DNA of 64,000 nt from Spongiibacteraceae bacterium UBA5047 (GTDB taxonomy: Bacteria; Pseudomonadota; Gammaproteobacteria; Pseudomonadales; Spongiibacteraceae): NCBI GenBank assembly GCA_002415025.1, contig DIBR01000064.1, forward strand, positions 11,184-75,183, in the 5' to 3' direction. Shown here piece by piece: positions 52,758 through 62,060 of the stretch. The translations under genes were made by a program, and so were the position numbers. The notes under the pieces are model-generated. The model was not told where the DNA came from. It worked only from the letters and a program-made list of their open reading frames with translations, and ran no database searches. Position 1 is the stretch's first letter. Each line of letters begins with the position of its first letter.

Positions 52758-53015
52758 ATGGCTCACAAGAAAGCTGGTGGTAGTACTCGTAACGGTCGCG
52801 ATTCCGAAAGCAAACGCCTGGGTGTAAAGCGTTTCGGTGGTCAGGCTGTTCCTGCGGGCAGCATCATTGTTCGTCAGCGTGGCACGCGTTTTCACGCGGG
52901 TGTTAACGTGGGTGTCGGCAAAGATCACACTCTGTTCGCCAAGGCGGACGGCGTGGTGAAGTTTGCGGTAAAAGGCCCGAACAAGCGCACATTTGTCAGC
53001 ATTGAAGCGGCCTGA
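52758..53015 (+). CDS. rpmA: 50S ribosomal protein L27
   Basis: 85 residues starting MAHKKAGGSTRNGRDSESKR, the near-invariant L27 start that reaches the peptidyl-transferase centre. It has no N-terminal extension of the kind cleaved in Firmicutes. Operon rplU-rpmA, closed by a terminator before obgE. Confidence 0.98.
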   Translation: MAHKKAGGSTRNGRDSESKRLGVKRFGGQAVPAGSIIVRQRGTRFHAGVNVGVGKDHTLFAKADGVVKFAVKGPNKRTFVSIEAA

Positions 53016-53034
53016 CACGCTCTACTGACTCAAC

Positions 53035-53066
53035 AAAAGCCCCGTCAGCTTGACGGGGCTTTTTTG
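53035..53066 (+). terminator. Terminator after rpmA
   Basis: A stem AAAAGCCCCGTCA / TGACGGGGCTTTTT with a 3-nt loop (53048-53050) and a T run. It begins about 20 nt after rpmA and separates it from obgE, whose ATG is 41 nt further. Confidence 0.9.
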
Positions 53067-53106
53067 TATCTGCTAAAGAAATACAAACCGACGCCGGAAA
53101 ACTCCT

Positions 53107-54288
53107 ATGAAATTTGTTGATGAGACCGTAATCAAGGTTGCCGCGGGCAACGGCGGTAGCGGCTGCCTGAGTTTTCGGCGCGAGAAGTATATTCCCAGGG
53201 GTGGCCCCGACGGCGGTGATGGCGGTGATGGCGGCAGTGTTTTTCTCCGCGCCGACGATGCGGTTAATACGCTGGTGGACTACCGCTATGTTCGCTCCTA
53301 CCGGGCCGGCAATGGTGAGGCCGGGCGGGGCAGTAATTGTCGGGGTAAAAGCAGTGAAGATCTGATACTGGTGGTGCCGGTTGGCACCACGGTTATCGAT
53401 GAGGGTACCGGCGAGGTTCTGGGTGACCTGTCAAAAGACGGTGAGCTGTTAAAGGTTGCGCAGGGTGGCTTCCACGGTCTGGGCAATGCCCGCTTCAAGT
53501 CCAGCACTAACCGTACGCCAATGCAGACGTCGCCCGGTTCCGAAGGTGAGTCCCGGCAATTGCGCCTTGAGATGAAAGTACTGGCCGATGTGGGCTTGCT
53601 CGGTTTGCCTAACGCAGGCAAATCCACCCTGATACGCTCGGTATCGGCGGCCAAACCGAAGGTGGCAGATTATCCTTTTACCACGCTGGTGCCGAACCTG
53701 GGTGTGGTGGCCATGCAGAAGCACCGCAGTTTTGTGATCGCCGACATTCCCGGTCTGGTTGAAGGTGCGGCTGAGGGAGCGGGGCTGGGTATCCGCTTTC
53801 TCAAGCATTTGACGCGTACGCGCCTGTTGTTGCATCTCGTGGATGTTTTGCCGGTGGATGGCTCGGACCCGGTTGATGCCGCCAAGGTCATCATGGCTGA
53901 ATTGAAAGCCTTCAGTGAAACGCTGTATCAGCGTCCTCGCTGGCTGGTGCTGAACAAAACCGATTTATTGCCCGAGGGCGAGCGCGAAGCCGTCTGCAGG
54001 GATATTGTTGAGCGTCTTGATTGGCAGGGGCCGGTCTTTTTCCTGTCGGCCTTGAGTGGCGACAATACGGACGCCTTGTGCTGGGCCATGCTGGAACACG
54101 TAGAAGCCTGTCGCGAGCGAGAGCATGATAATGAAGAGGCTCAGCAACTTGAGCTGGATACCCAGCGCGCCATGCAGGCAGAGGCGAGGCAGCGTATTCA
54201 GGACCTTGCTGATGCGCGTAAGGCCGCGCGCCAGAGTGAAGAAGATGACGATGACGACGGCGATGTGGAAGTGGTCTACGAGCCTTAA
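53107..54288 (+). CDS. obgE: Obg family GTPase
   Basis: 393 residues (E. coli 390). The glycine-rich N-terminal OBG fold (KFVDETVIKVAAGNGGSGC, GGDGGDGGSVF) is followed by a GTPase domain with GLPNAGKSTLI, IADIPGLVEGA and LNKTDLL. The acidic C-terminal tail (EEDDDDDGDVEVVYEP) is typical. It has roles in ribosome assembly and the stringent response. Standard position between rpmA and proB. Confidence 0.97.
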   Translation: MKFVDETVIKVAAGNGGSGCLSFRREKYIPRGGPDGGDGGDGGSVFLRADDAVNTLVDYRYVRSYRAGNGEAGRGSNCRGKSSEDLILVVPVGTTVIDEGTGEVLGDLSKDGELLKVAQGGFHGLGNARFKSSTNRTPMQTSPGSEGESRQLRLEMKVLADVGLLGLPNAGKSTLIRSVSAAKPKVADYPFTTLVPNLGVVAMQKHRSFVIADIPGLVEGAAEGAGLGIRFLKHLTRTRLLLHLVDVLPVDGSDPVDAAKVIMAELKAFSETLYQRPRWLVLNKTDLLPEGEREAVCRDIVERLDWQGPVFFLSALSGDNTDALCWAMLEHVEACREREHDNEEAQQLELDTQRAMQAEARQRIQDLADARKAARQSEEDDDDDGDVEVVYEP

Positions 54289-54329
54289 CCGCCTGATACC
54301 GGGCGACTTTTGCAATTGGGCAATAACGC

Positions 54330-55442
54330 ATGAATGAATCGGCAGGATCACAGCGCTGGGTAGTGAAAATTGGCAGTGCCCTGCTGACGGCCAATGGCAA
54401 GGGCTTGTGGGGCGAAGGTCTGGATAACTGGGTGTCGCAGATGGTTGATCTGCGCGCCGCCGGTCACGAGCTGGTACTGGTGTCTTCCGGCGCCGTTGCC
54501 GAGGGTATGACGCGTTTGGGCTGGACCCGGCGGCCGGAAGAGATCCATCGTCTGCAGGCTGCGGCTGCGGTAGGGCAAATGGGCCTGGTACAGGCCTATG
54601 AGTCGCGTTTTTCCCGGAATGGCTTGCAGACCGCGCAGATACTGCTGGGGCATGATGATATTTCCGCGCGCGACCGCTATCTGAATGCGCGTGGGGCGTT
54701 GCAAACCCTGCTTGACCTCGGTGTTGTGCCGGTGGTCAATGAAAATGACACGGTGGTTACCGACGAGATCCGCTTTGGTGACAACGATACCCTCGCTGCG
54801 TTGGTGGCCAATCTGGTCGACGCCGATGTGTTGGTGATTTTGACCGATCAAGCGGGGCTGTTTGACAAGGATCCGCGCCACCACGCGGATGCCCGTTTGA
54901 TTGATAGCGCCGACGCCAGTGATGAGTCGCTTGACGGGATGGTGTCTGGCGCCGGTGCGCTGGGGCGTGGTGGCATGATTACCAAGTTGCGTGCGGCGCG
55001 GCTGGCAGCGCGCGCCGGGGCCGATACGATTATTGCCAGCGGCACCGAAGCCCGGGTATTGCAGCGCCTGCTGGCGGGCGAGCCGGTTGGCACCCGGCTG
55101 TTGGCCAGGCGCCAGAAGCTTGCTGCTCGCAAGCAGTGGCTGGCAGGGCAGTTGCAGTTGCGTGGCCGACTCGAACTGGATGACGGTGCCGTCAAGGTGC
55201 TTACTGGCCGTGGAAGCAGTTTGCTGGCCGTTGGTGTGAAGTCGGTGTCGGGCGACTTTCGCCGGGGAGACCTGGTGAATTGCGTAGACGGGTCGGGCCG
55301 TGAAATTGCGCGCGGGCTGGTAAATTACAATGCCGATGAGGCGAGAAAGATTGCGGGGCAGCCAAGCGCCTCAATAACAGAATTGCTGGGTTACCACGGT
55401 GACGAGGAATTGATTCATCGGGATAATCTGGTGCTGAGTTAA
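54330..55442 (+). CDS. proB: Glutamate 5-kinase
   Basis: 370 residues: an N-terminal amino acid kinase domain (WVVKIGSALLTANGKG, LVSSGAVAEGM, VVNENDTVVTDEIRFGDND) and a C-terminal PUA domain (about 275-360). It catalyses the first step of proline synthesis and is usually feedback-inhibited by proline. It follows obgE as in Pseudomonas. A bidirectional terminator separates it from rpsT. Confidence 0.97.
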   Translation: MNESAGSQRWVVKIGSALLTANGKGLWGEGLDNWVSQMVDLRAAGHELVLVSSGAVAEGMTRLGWTRRPEEIHRLQAAAAVGQMGLVQAYESRFSRNGLQTAQILLGHDDISARDRYLNARGALQTLLDLGVVPVVNENDTVVTDEIRFGDNDTLAALVANLVDADVLVILTDQAGLFDKDPRHHADARLIDSADASDESLDGMVSGAGALGRGGMITKLRAARLAARAGADTIIASGTEARVLQRLLAGEPVGTRLLARRQKLAARKQWLAGQLQLRGRLELDDGAVKVLTGRGSSLLAVGVKSVSGDFRRGDLVNCVDGSGREIARGLVNYNADEARKIAGQPSASITELLGYHGDEELIHRDNLVLS

Positions 55443-55481
55443 GACTTGGTGTCTGGCGCGGTAGCTTTTTCCGCCGGCAAT

Positions 55482-55512
55482 AAAAAACCCGCCAGATCAG
55501 CGGGTTTTTTTA
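55482..55512. terminator. Bidirectional terminator between proB and rpsT
   Basis: AAAAAACCCGC (55482-55492) and GCGGGTTTTTT (about 55500-55510) form a hairpin with a 7-nt loop and A/T runs on both sides. It lies between convergent proB and rpsT and can serve both. Confidence 0.88.
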
Positions 55513-55533
55513 TAAGCGTTGAGTGCGTGCAGA

Positions 55534-55803
55534 TCAGGCGGCGTTCATGGCCTTGATCTGTGCGCTCAGGCGGCTCTTGTGACGAGCGGCCTTGTTCTTG
55601 TGGATAATGCCCTTGTCGGCCATGCGGTCAACAACCGGGGTTGCTGCTGCGTAGGCTGCCTTGGCCGCTTCCGCGTCACCTGAGGCAATGGCAGCTACCA
55701 CTTTCTTCAGGTAGGTGCGCACCATGGAACGCAGGCTGGCATTATGCTTGCGGCGCTTTTCCGCTTGCCGTGCGCGTTTACGTGCTTGGGGAGAGTTTGC
55801 CAC
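55534..55803 (-). CDS. rpsT: 30S ribosomal protein S20
   Basis: 89 residues starting MANSPQARKRARQAEKRRKH, with the conserved NKAARHKSRLSAQI near the end. A three-helix bundle protein that binds 16S rRNA. It is monocistronic on the minus strand, as in most gammaproteobacteria. Confidence 0.98.
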   Translation of the reverse strand: MANSPQARKRARQAEKRRKHNASLRSMVRTYLKKVVAAIASGDAEAAKAAYAAATPVVDRMADKGIIHKNKAARHKSRLSAQIKAMNAA

Positions 55804-55926
55804 CCGTTTACTCCTTGAATCCGGTCTAGTGCCAAAAATTTAAGAGGGCGGATTATTCCTGTTGGCGCCCATTCTGTCAAGGGGATTTGCCAGACAAGGC
55901 CATATTTCGGCTTTCTGCGGCTCGGC

Positions 55927-56322
55927 TTACTGCGCCGGCCAGAAGCGCGTCACCGCGATGGTGCCCCAGACCAGCAAAACCAGCATCATGCAGATGAATA
56001 CGGCTGCCGACCCCAAATCCTTGGCCTGGCCGGACAGGGGATGCTGGTCAAGGCTGACGCGATCAACAATGGCCTCAATCGCTGAATTGATCACTTCGGC
56101 CAGCATGACCAGGGCGCAGGACCCCACAAGCAGAAGAAATTCCACCGGTGTGTTCGCCAGCCACACGGCCAGAGGCGCCAGAATCAGCATGAGCACGCAT
56201 TCAGTGCGAAAGCCTTCTTCGTGGGTCCAGGCGGCTCGCAGCCCGCGCATGGAGTAACGTCCGGCATCAATAATGCGGGGCAGACCGCGCCGCCCCGGCT
56301 TGTTCATTTGTGTTGTGCTCAT
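55927..56322 (-). CDS. dgkA: Diacylglycerol kinase
   Basis: 131 residues. Three membrane segments and the conserved active-site stretch EVINSAIEAIVDRVS with AWTHEEGFRTE near the N-terminus identify prokaryotic DgkA. It recycles diacylglycerol made during synthesis of membrane-derived glycans or lipid A modification. An inner-membrane trimer in E. coli. Confidence 0.93.
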   Translation of the reverse strand: MSTTQMNKPGRRGLPRIIDAGRYSMRGLRAAWTHEEGFRTECVLMLILAPLAVWLANTPVEFLLLVGSCALVMLAEVINSAIEAIVDRVSLDQHPLSGQAKDLGSAAVFICMMLVLLVWGTIAVTRFWPAQ

Positions 56323-56354
56323 GCTGTCTCGGGATTCAGGGTGTGTGATGAAGG

Positions 56355-56798
56355 CTATTGAATAGAGGCTGCATCAAACAGCAGGTGTTTGCTCAGATCG
56401 CCAAACAGTTCAGGATACATTTCGCGACGGGCAAAACGCCACTGGCCTTCATGCTTTTCAAAGCTGTCTTTATAGTGTCCGGAGATGATGGTTTGCAAGG
56501 GCAGGCCGGGCGCAGCCTGTACCACGGTGAAGTAGGCCTGGGCCTTCGCGGTTGTGCCCTCAGCCTCGATTAGCACGTTGCTGATAATATGGCGGGTTCT
56601 GGGCGTGCCGCAGTCAAATAAGCGGGTAGAGTTGTTGTACATTTCCAGTACGGCATCGTAGCCCTTGACCACGGAGTCGGCGGCGGGAGCAACAATCTCG
56701 CCGTGGCGGAACAGTTCGGCAACGCCCTTCAGGTCACCTGCGTCCAGGGTGAAGGCATAGCGGTACATCAAATTTTCAATTGCGCGATAGTCGTCCAT
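56355..56798 (-). CDS. SnoaL/NTF2-like protein
   Basis: 147 residues starting MDDYRAIENLMYRYAFTLDA, a typical SnoaL-like (DUF4440/NTF2 fold) opening, with later HIISNVLIEAEGTTAKAQAYF and WRFARREMYPELFG. Proteins of this fold include isomerases and ring-hydroxylating dioxygenase small subunits, but many are uncharacterised. It is divergent from a TetR gene, which may control it. Confidence 0.78.
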   Translation of the reverse strand: MDDYRAIENLMYRYAFTLDAGDLKGVAELFRHGEIVAPAADSVVKGYDAVLEMYNNSTRLFDCGTPRTRHIISNVLIEAEGTTAKAQAYFTVVQAAPGLPLQTIISGHYKDSFEKHEGQWRFARREMYPELFGDLSKHLLFDAASIQ

Positions 56799-56936
56799 AG
56801 CTTCTCGATCGTTCCTCGCTTCGGTTTTATTGTGTAGGAATGTGCCGATACACTCCGCAAGTGTAACGTGTTTGTATTCTGAAAACGCCCGTTGGCGGTC
56901 GATTTTGGTAGCATAGCGGCTGACACCGGCAGAGTG

Positions 56937-57566
56937 ATGAATAATTTGAAAGATACACCTACGCGCATACTGGATGAGGCTGAGGCCCTGTTTGCTGCAA
57001 AAGGCTACAAAGCGACCTCATTGGGCGAAGTGGCTGATCGCGTCGGCATGCGTTCGCCCAGTCTCTACAATCACTTCAAAAACAAGGAAGCGCTCTATCG
57101 CGCGGTTCTGGACCGCCTGATTGAAACCTTTAACAAGCCTTTGCAAACGCTGATGGAGCAACCCATAACCCGGGCCAGCATTCTTGAGTGGCTGGAAACC
57201 ATTGTGGAGCTGCATCACCAGCACCCCAATCTGGCACGCCTGCTGCAGCACGCGGCCCTTGCCGGCGGGCCGCACACTTCGATGATCGTTAATGAGATGT
57301 TCAGGCCGCTATTTGAGCACAGTGCACCGGGGCCGGAGCTGGGATTTTTTGAGGGCGCCGATCTTGAACCCTGGGCGGTGATGGCCTTCAATAATATCGT
57401 GATGTCGTACATCACCATGGCGCCGATGTATCGGGAGATGCTGAAGGTCGATCCGTTTTCCGAGGAAGGTTTGGCGCGCCAGAAGCAACTGATCAGTCGC
57501 TTGGCCAGGTTGGTGTTTTCAGTGGAAGATGTTCAGGAGGTGGAAGCGGCGGGTCAACCGGGATAG
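56937..57566 (+). CDS. TetR family regulator
   Basis: 209 residues from the ATG at 56937; the frame is open 15 codons upstream. The HTH reads ILDEAEALFAAKGYKATSLG then VADRVGMRSPSLYNHFKNKE. The C-terminal domain is of the TetR_C type found in fatty-acid and xenobiotic regulators. Its divergent neighbour, the SnoaL-like gene, is the likeliest target. Confidence 0.9.
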   Translation: MNNLKDTPTRILDEAEALFAAKGYKATSLGEVADRVGMRSPSLYNHFKNKEALYRAVLDRLIETFNKPLQTLMEQPITRASILEWLETIVELHHQHPNLARLLQHAALAGGPHTSMIVNEMFRPLFEHSAPGPELGFFEGADLEPWAVMAFNNIVMSYITMAPMYREMLKVDPFSEEGLARQKQLISRLARLVFSVEDVQEVEAAGQPG

Positions 57567-57590
57567 TAAACCCGCCGGATAGTGCGGCAA

Positions 57591-57866
57591 TCAGCCTGCT
57601 TTGCAGGCCTTTTTCGCAGCTTTAATCTGCTTGCGATGGCACTCGTCAGCCGAGCTTTCGCCTACACACCACTTGCGGCGGTTGTCCCAGGCAGTCAGCG
57701 GGTAACGCTGGCCGTTGGTGCACTTCACCGCGTAGCTGGAGTATTCCAGGCCGTCGTCATTAACGCCTTCGCCAGTGTACATAACGCTGGTGGGGCGGGC
57801 TGCAAAAGAGCTTGCAGAAGCGGCGGCCAAAGTGGCAACCATCAGGGTTTTCATAAACGTTTGCAT
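57591..57866 (-). CDS. Small secreted Cys-containing protein
   Basis: 91 residues. A signal peptide (MKTLMVATLAAASASSFAA) is followed by a short mature domain with four cysteines (AVKCTNGQ, KWCVGES, DECHRK, KKACKAG) that could form two disulphides. No family name is known to me. Two copies of AAGTGTTAC spaced 30 bp apart lie just upstream. Confidence 0.7.
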   Translation of the reverse strand: MQTFMKTLMVATLAAASASSFAARPTSVMYTGEGVNDDGLEYSSYAVKCTNGQRYPLTAWDNRRKWCVGESSADECHRKQIKAAKKACKAG

Positions 57867-57911
57867 AGAAAGTTCACTCTCAGAACATGTTGGCAGTGCC
57901 TATTATTCTAA

Positions 57912-57950
57912 AAGTGTTACTAAATTGCCAGTTTAAATCGTAAGTGTTAC
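57912..57950. promoter_or_regulatory. Repeated 9-mer upstream of the small secreted protein gene
   Basis: AAGTGTTAC occurs at 57912-57920 and again at 57942-57950, in the same orientation and exactly 30 bp apart, about three helical turns. It lies 46-84 nt before the start of the minus-strand gene at 57866. Possible regulator binding sites; the protein is unknown. Confidence 0.4.
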
Positions 57951-58072
57951 GAAAAGCCGATAAGTAAAAATTATGTAAGCTATTGAAAATAAATTAAATA
58001 TAAGAATATCTGGTCGGCCGCTATTACCGAATCGTAATCCGGCACAGGTCGTTACCGATAAAATTTGTTACC

Positions 58073-58303
58073 TCAAGTAGCGAGTGCGAGCCAGATCAGC
58101 AGCCAGCCACCAACCGCCAGCGTTATCGAATCGCGCGCCTTATCGAGTCGCGCCAGCGCGTAAAGGTAGGACACCGGCGGCAAAAACAGGGTGCATAAAC
58201 CCCAGCTGAAATCCTCGTTGGCAGAGGTGATCATTAGTAACAGCCAGCTTAGCCATAAAAGCGCGATGCCAACGGTTAGAAAAAGAGCGGCGTAAGGTTC
58301 CAT
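58073..58303 (-). CDS. Small membrane protein
   Basis: 76 residues with two or three hydrophobic segments (AALFLTVGIALLWLSWLLLM, and VGGWLLIWLALA at the end) and a short polar loop. No known family. The gene is isolated between non-coding stretches of about 200 bp on each side. Confidence 0.6.
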   Translation of the reverse strand: MEPYAALFLTVGIALLWLSWLLLMITSANEDFSWGLCTLFLPPVSYLYALARLDKARDSITLAVGGWLLIWLALAT

Positions 58304-58505
58304 AGCATGTCTCCACTGAAAAACGGACAGTTATCGTTCTTATAAAAACACGGCAGAGCCGCGCTAATTCTTCATTTGGGTGCTAGTCTGGATGTTAAAA
58401 TACATAAATAACAACACGGGCGAAAGCCCCCCTCAAAAGGGAGCTGATTGGCTGAAATCTGATCCATGAGGATCAACTTCGCGTACAAAGTCTTGGTGTA
58501 AAAAG

Positions 58506-59963
58506 ATGGTTATAAACGGTGGGGCACTAACTATGGCAGGCGGTCGCATATACCCGATGGTAGCGCTCCTGCTTCTGTTAACGGTGGCCAGGTCTGGTCT
58601 GGCCGATTTCAGCCGCTTGCCAGCTCTGATTCCGCTGGCCTTGTCTGATTCCAAACTTATGGTCCACCAGCAGGCTCTGGAGCGAACCGTGGCGGCGGGC
58701 GACTACACTGCGGCCCTGCACCCGGCCGAGGCCTTGGCGCAAAGCCTTGCTGCAGACCGCCAGTGGGCGGCGGCAGCCTTGAACAATCTTGCGCTGGTGC
58801 AGCTGCGTCTGGGTGACAGCGTGGGCGCTATCGGCAATTTCCAACTTGCCATTGAAAAGCTCAAGGCAAGCGGCAATTTTCGCGACCCGCGTTTGCCGCC
58901 GCCGCTCTACGCCTTGGCTGTTGCCTATTATCAGGCAGAAGACTACCCCCGTGCGATCGAGCATTTCGAGCAAGCTAATTTTATTACGCGTACCGACAAG
59001 GGCCTGGAAAGTCTCGAGCAGACGGCCTATGACGACTTGCTGCTTGAAAGCTTTGTGAAAACCGGGCGACTTGAAAGCGCCATCGACCGGCTTGAAAGCG
59101 GTCTTAATATTCACCGGCAAGCGCTCAAGGGCGGCCCGGAGCTTGAACAGGCACTGGCGCAGGCCGCGCGGTGGTACCGTCGCCTGGACGCTCCCTATCA
59201 GGAAAGCCTGCTGCACGAAGAGCGGCTCGAAATTCTGGGCGCAGAGCGCGGTGAGAGTCACGCCGATTTAGTGCCACTATACTATGATCTTGCGGGCAGC
59301 TACTCGCGTCGCATGCGCAGCGACCTCGACAAGCTGCGCGATATCAAAGCGGCAGAGCGCAACGTCAGTTATTCCTTTGTGCGAACCGATCAGGTGCGGC
59401 GGGCAATTAGTAATGATTTTGGTGAGAGTACCGACAATCGCGCTTTGTTGGACAGTGAGTGGAAAGCCGTGCGGGCGCTTAAAATTGCGCTGCGTATTCA
59501 GGAAGCGCAGGAGCCTCTCCAACCTTCCGCGCTGGGCGAGACCTATGTGCATTTGGGCGATCACTACCAGCTGATTGGTGATGAGCGCAAGGCGCGACGC
59601 TACTACCAGCGGGCTTACGAACTGTTGCGCCAAGGTGCCGGCGAAGAGCGCCTGAGTGAAACTTTCGGTCGTCCCGTGCCTCTATACCAAAAGCCGATGA
59701 AACTACCCGCTACCGACGACCCCGCACTGCAACGTGCTTATGGCGGAGAAATTGAAGTGGTCATGGACGTCAATTCCCGCGGGCAGCCGCGCAATATTGA
59801 ATTCCTGGAAGCGCGTCCGAAGCAGGCCGAAGAACTAAAAGATAAAGCCCTGCGCTACAGCCGGGATACCATATTCAGGCCGAAATTTACCGACGAAGGC
59901 AATGAGAAAGCGGAGCAGGTTCGCTTTGTTTATCAGTTTCGTCCATCGTTGGAGCAGCCATGA
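58506..59963 (+). CDS. TPR protein with TonB-like C-terminal domain
   Basis: 485 residues. The N-terminus has a signal peptide (about 10-33, from MAGGRIYPMVALLLLLTVAR). Several TPR-like helical pairs follow (AAALNNLALVQLRLGDSVGA, ALAVAYYQAEDYPRAIEHFE, YVHLGDHYQLIGDERKARRY). The last 90 residues (GGEIEVVMDVNSRGQPRNIE, YSRDTIFRPKF) resemble the TonB C-terminal fold. Probably periplasmic. It overlaps the next gene by 4 nt (ATGA) and heads the envelope cluster. Confidence 0.78.
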   Translation: MVINGGALTMAGGRIYPMVALLLLLTVARSGLADFSRLPALIPLALSDSKLMVHQQALERTVAAGDYTAALHPAEALAQSLAADRQWAAAALNNLALVQLRLGDSVGAIGNFQLAIEKLKASGNFRDPRLPPPLYALAVAYYQAEDYPRAIEHFEQANFITRTDKGLESLEQTAYDDLLLESFVKTGRLESAIDRLESGLNIHRQALKGGPELEQALAQAARWYRRLDAPYQESLLHEERLEILGAERGESHADLVPLYYDLAGSYSRRMRSDLDKLRDIKAAERNVSYSFVRTDQVRRAISNDFGESTDNRALLDSEWKAVRALKIALRIQEAQEPLQPSALGETYVHLGDHYQLIGDERKARRYYQRAYELLRQGAGEERLSETFGRPVPLYQKPMKLPATDDPALQRAYGGEIEVVMDVNSRGQPRNIEFLEARPKQAEELKDKALRYSRDTIFRPKFTDEGNEKAEQVRFVYQFRPSLEQP

Positions 59964-60823
59964 TGATTCTGCCGGCAGGTTGTCGCGCAGCGATGTTGTT
60001 AGCGGCCAGCGTCTGGATTGCGGCGTGTGCCACCCCGCCACCCTCGCCGCCTACGCCACCCAGTCCGCCCCCTGCGAGCCCTCCGAGCCAACCGCAATCA
60101 CCCGAGTCGCAGGAGCAGGCAGAGCAGGCGCAACAGCAAGCCTCCGAGCAACAGGCCGCAGAGGAAAAAGCCGCCGCTGAAGCCGCAAAAGCGGCGGCAG
60201 AAAAGGAGTCAGCGAGGCAACAGCAGCAGGGTGCGGACGGACCAACAGACGATCCGGATTGGCCGCCACCGCCGCCCGATAGTCAGGCCGGACAATCAGC
60301 TGGCGAGCAAGCCTCCGAGCAGCAACCCGCGGCTGACACAGCCGGTGGTGCGTCCTCCGGGGGTGGCGCGCAAACGGAAGGCGAACAATACGATGAGTTG
60401 AACGCCGAGCTTGCCCGTTCGCTGGGCAGCTTTGATCAACGGCTGGATCGAGAGGGTCGGGAATTGTCTGAGGCGCAGCGCGCCGAAGCGTTGGCTGCGG
60501 AGCGCCGGCGCCGCGAGTCGGGTAACGAAGGCGGCGGCAGCGGTTCCGGTCAGCCTGGCAGCGGCAGCGGCGAGCAATACGGTTATGGTGCGCCACCTCC
60601 GCCGGCAAGCGGAGGCGGTTCCATGCCGCAGGGCGGCAGTCGCCGACCGGGCAGCCCCGGTGACAAAGCCAGCTTGCCGCCGGCCCCGGACGATGTGCCC
60701 AGCGGTCAGGACGACGACATCGTGGCGCGGCAGTTACGCGAGGCCGCCGAAAATGAACCCGACCCTGAATTGCGCGAGAAGTTGTGGGATGAATACCGTG
60801 ATTACAAACGTAACAACCGCTAA
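59960..60823 (+). CDS. Pro/Gln/Ala-rich lipoprotein
   Basis: 287 residues. A short signal ending AACAT with a lipobox-like Cys (around residue 23) is followed by a proline-rich then Gln/Glu/Ala-rich low-complexity region and a Gly/Ser-rich linker; only the last 60 residues (VARQLREAAENEPDPELREK) look folded. Probably an outer-membrane lipoprotein linking the neighbouring envelope proteins. It overlaps the next gene by 26 nt. Confidence 0.65.
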   Translation: MMILPAGCRAAMLLAASVWIAACATPPPSPPTPPSPPPASPPSQPQSPESQEQAEQAQQQASEQQAAEEKAAAEAAKAAAEKESARQQQQGADGPTDDPDWPPPPPDSQAGQSAGEQASEQQPAADTAGGASSGGGAQTEGEQYDELNAELARSLGSFDQRLDREGRELSEAQRAEALAAERRRRESGNEGGGSGSGQPGSGSGEQYGYGAPPPPASGGGSMPQGGSRRPGSPGDKASLPPAPDDVPSGQDDDIVARQLREAAENEPDPELREKLWDEYRDYKRNNR

Positions 60824-62051
60824 GCCGGATCTTAGTCGTCAGTCGCGCATAGTGTTCGCATTGCTTTGCCTGACGCTGCTCGGTGGCTGCGTCAGCCAGT
60901 CGGTTAAGCACGTTAATGCCACGCGCGCGGTGCATGCCGAGCGCGAAATCCCGCAGGCTGAATTGCTGGATATTAATATTGCGGTTTTTGATCCGGGTTA
61001 CACCGAACCGGTGGAAGAGGATTCCGGCATCTTTCCGCAGGTGCGCAAAGCCGAGGCGGGCTACTTTCCTTACCGCCTGAGAGAAACGCTGCAAAGCACC
61101 GGCCATTGGGGCCCTGTGCGTGTTGTGCCCGGCACCGAAACCAATTCTGAATTGCTGCTAACCGGCAAAATTATTGAATCGAATGGCCGCGACCTGGAAC
61201 TGGCGGTGCGTGCGGTTGATGCTTCCGGTCGCGTCTGGTTAGACAAAAAATACTCAGAGACGGCCGCCAGTCTAAGCTATAGCGATTCTGACCCCTCGGA
61301 GATGGACCCCTTTCAGGACTTGTACAATCGCATTGCCAACGACTTGCTCAAAGCGCGCAAGGAACTCTCGTCTGCGCAACTGCGCGATATTCGCAAACTG
61401 GCGTTCCTGCGTTTTGCCGATGATTTGGCGCCGGATGCCTTTGGTGAATATCTGCGAGAGAAAGACGGACAATTCAGTGTGCGTGGCCTGCCGGCAGAGG
61501 GTGACCCCAATGTGCAGCGCGTGAACCGCATTCGTGAGCGCGACTACCGCCTGGTGGATGCGCTTGATCAGCACTACTATATTTTTTCCGAACAGATTCA
61601 GGCGCCCTACGATGAGTGGCGGGCTTCGAGTTATCGAGAAGCCAAAAACCTGGAGAAAGTGCGTAAAGAAGCAATCGGTCGCATGGTTGCCGGCGCGGTT
61701 GGTGTAGCGGCAGGTATCTACGGAGCCGGTCAGGCCACGAACGGCGCGCAGGGCGCGGCTGCTATCAGTGCTGTTGGCGGCGGTGCCTATTTGTTTAAAT
61801 CCGGCCTGGATAAAAACGCAGAAAAGAAGTTGCATATAGAGGCGCTTAAGGAGTTGGGCGAGTCTCTGTCGGGCGATTTAAAACCTCGGGTTATCGAGCT
61901 GGATGGAAAAACCGTTACCCTAAGCGGCTCTGCTGAAGCACAGTATCAGGAGTGGCGCGAGTTACTGCGTAAAATCTATGTAGAAGAAACCGGGTTTACG
62001 CCGTCGGCGAGCGGCCCCGAAACTACCGGCGGAGCTGACGACGATTTATAA
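60798..62051 (+). CDS. Lipoprotein of the TPR/PEGA cluster
   Basis: 417 residues from a GTG start; the reading frame is open far upstream but that part is a shadow of the preceding gene. The signal peptide ends LLGGCVS, a good lipobox. The mature part contains VPGTETNSELLLTGKIIESN and a Gly/Ala-rich hydrophobic stretch near 290-325 (GRMVAGAVGVAAGIYGAGQA). No family recognised; likely a periplasmic outer-membrane-anchored protein. Confidence 0.65.
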   Translation: MITNVTTAKPDLSRQSRIVFALLCLTLLGGCVSQSVKHVNATRAVHAEREIPQAELLDINIAVFDPGYTEPVEEDSGIFPQVRKAEAGYFPYRLRETLQSTGHWGPVRVVPGTETNSELLLTGKIIESNGRDLELAVRAVDASGRVWLDKKYSETAASLSYSDSDPSEMDPFQDLYNRIANDLLKARKELSSAQLRDIRKLAFLRFADDLAPDAFGEYLREKDGQFSVRGLPAEGDPNVQRVNRIRERDYRLVDALDQHYYIFSEQIQAPYDEWRASSYREAKNLEKVRKEAIGRMVAGAVGVAAGIYGAGQATNGAQGAAAISAVGGGAYLFKSGLDKNAEKKLHIEALKELGESLSGDLKPRVIELDGKTVTLSGSAEAQYQEWRELLRKIYVEETGFTPSASGPETTGGADDDL

Positions 62052-62060
62052 GGACAGACA

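Noticed and set aside
60051..61106. 351-codon open frame on the minus strand
   Set aside because: It is a shadow of GC-rich, low-complexity plus-strand genes, with an Arg/Pro-rich composition typical of such shadows.
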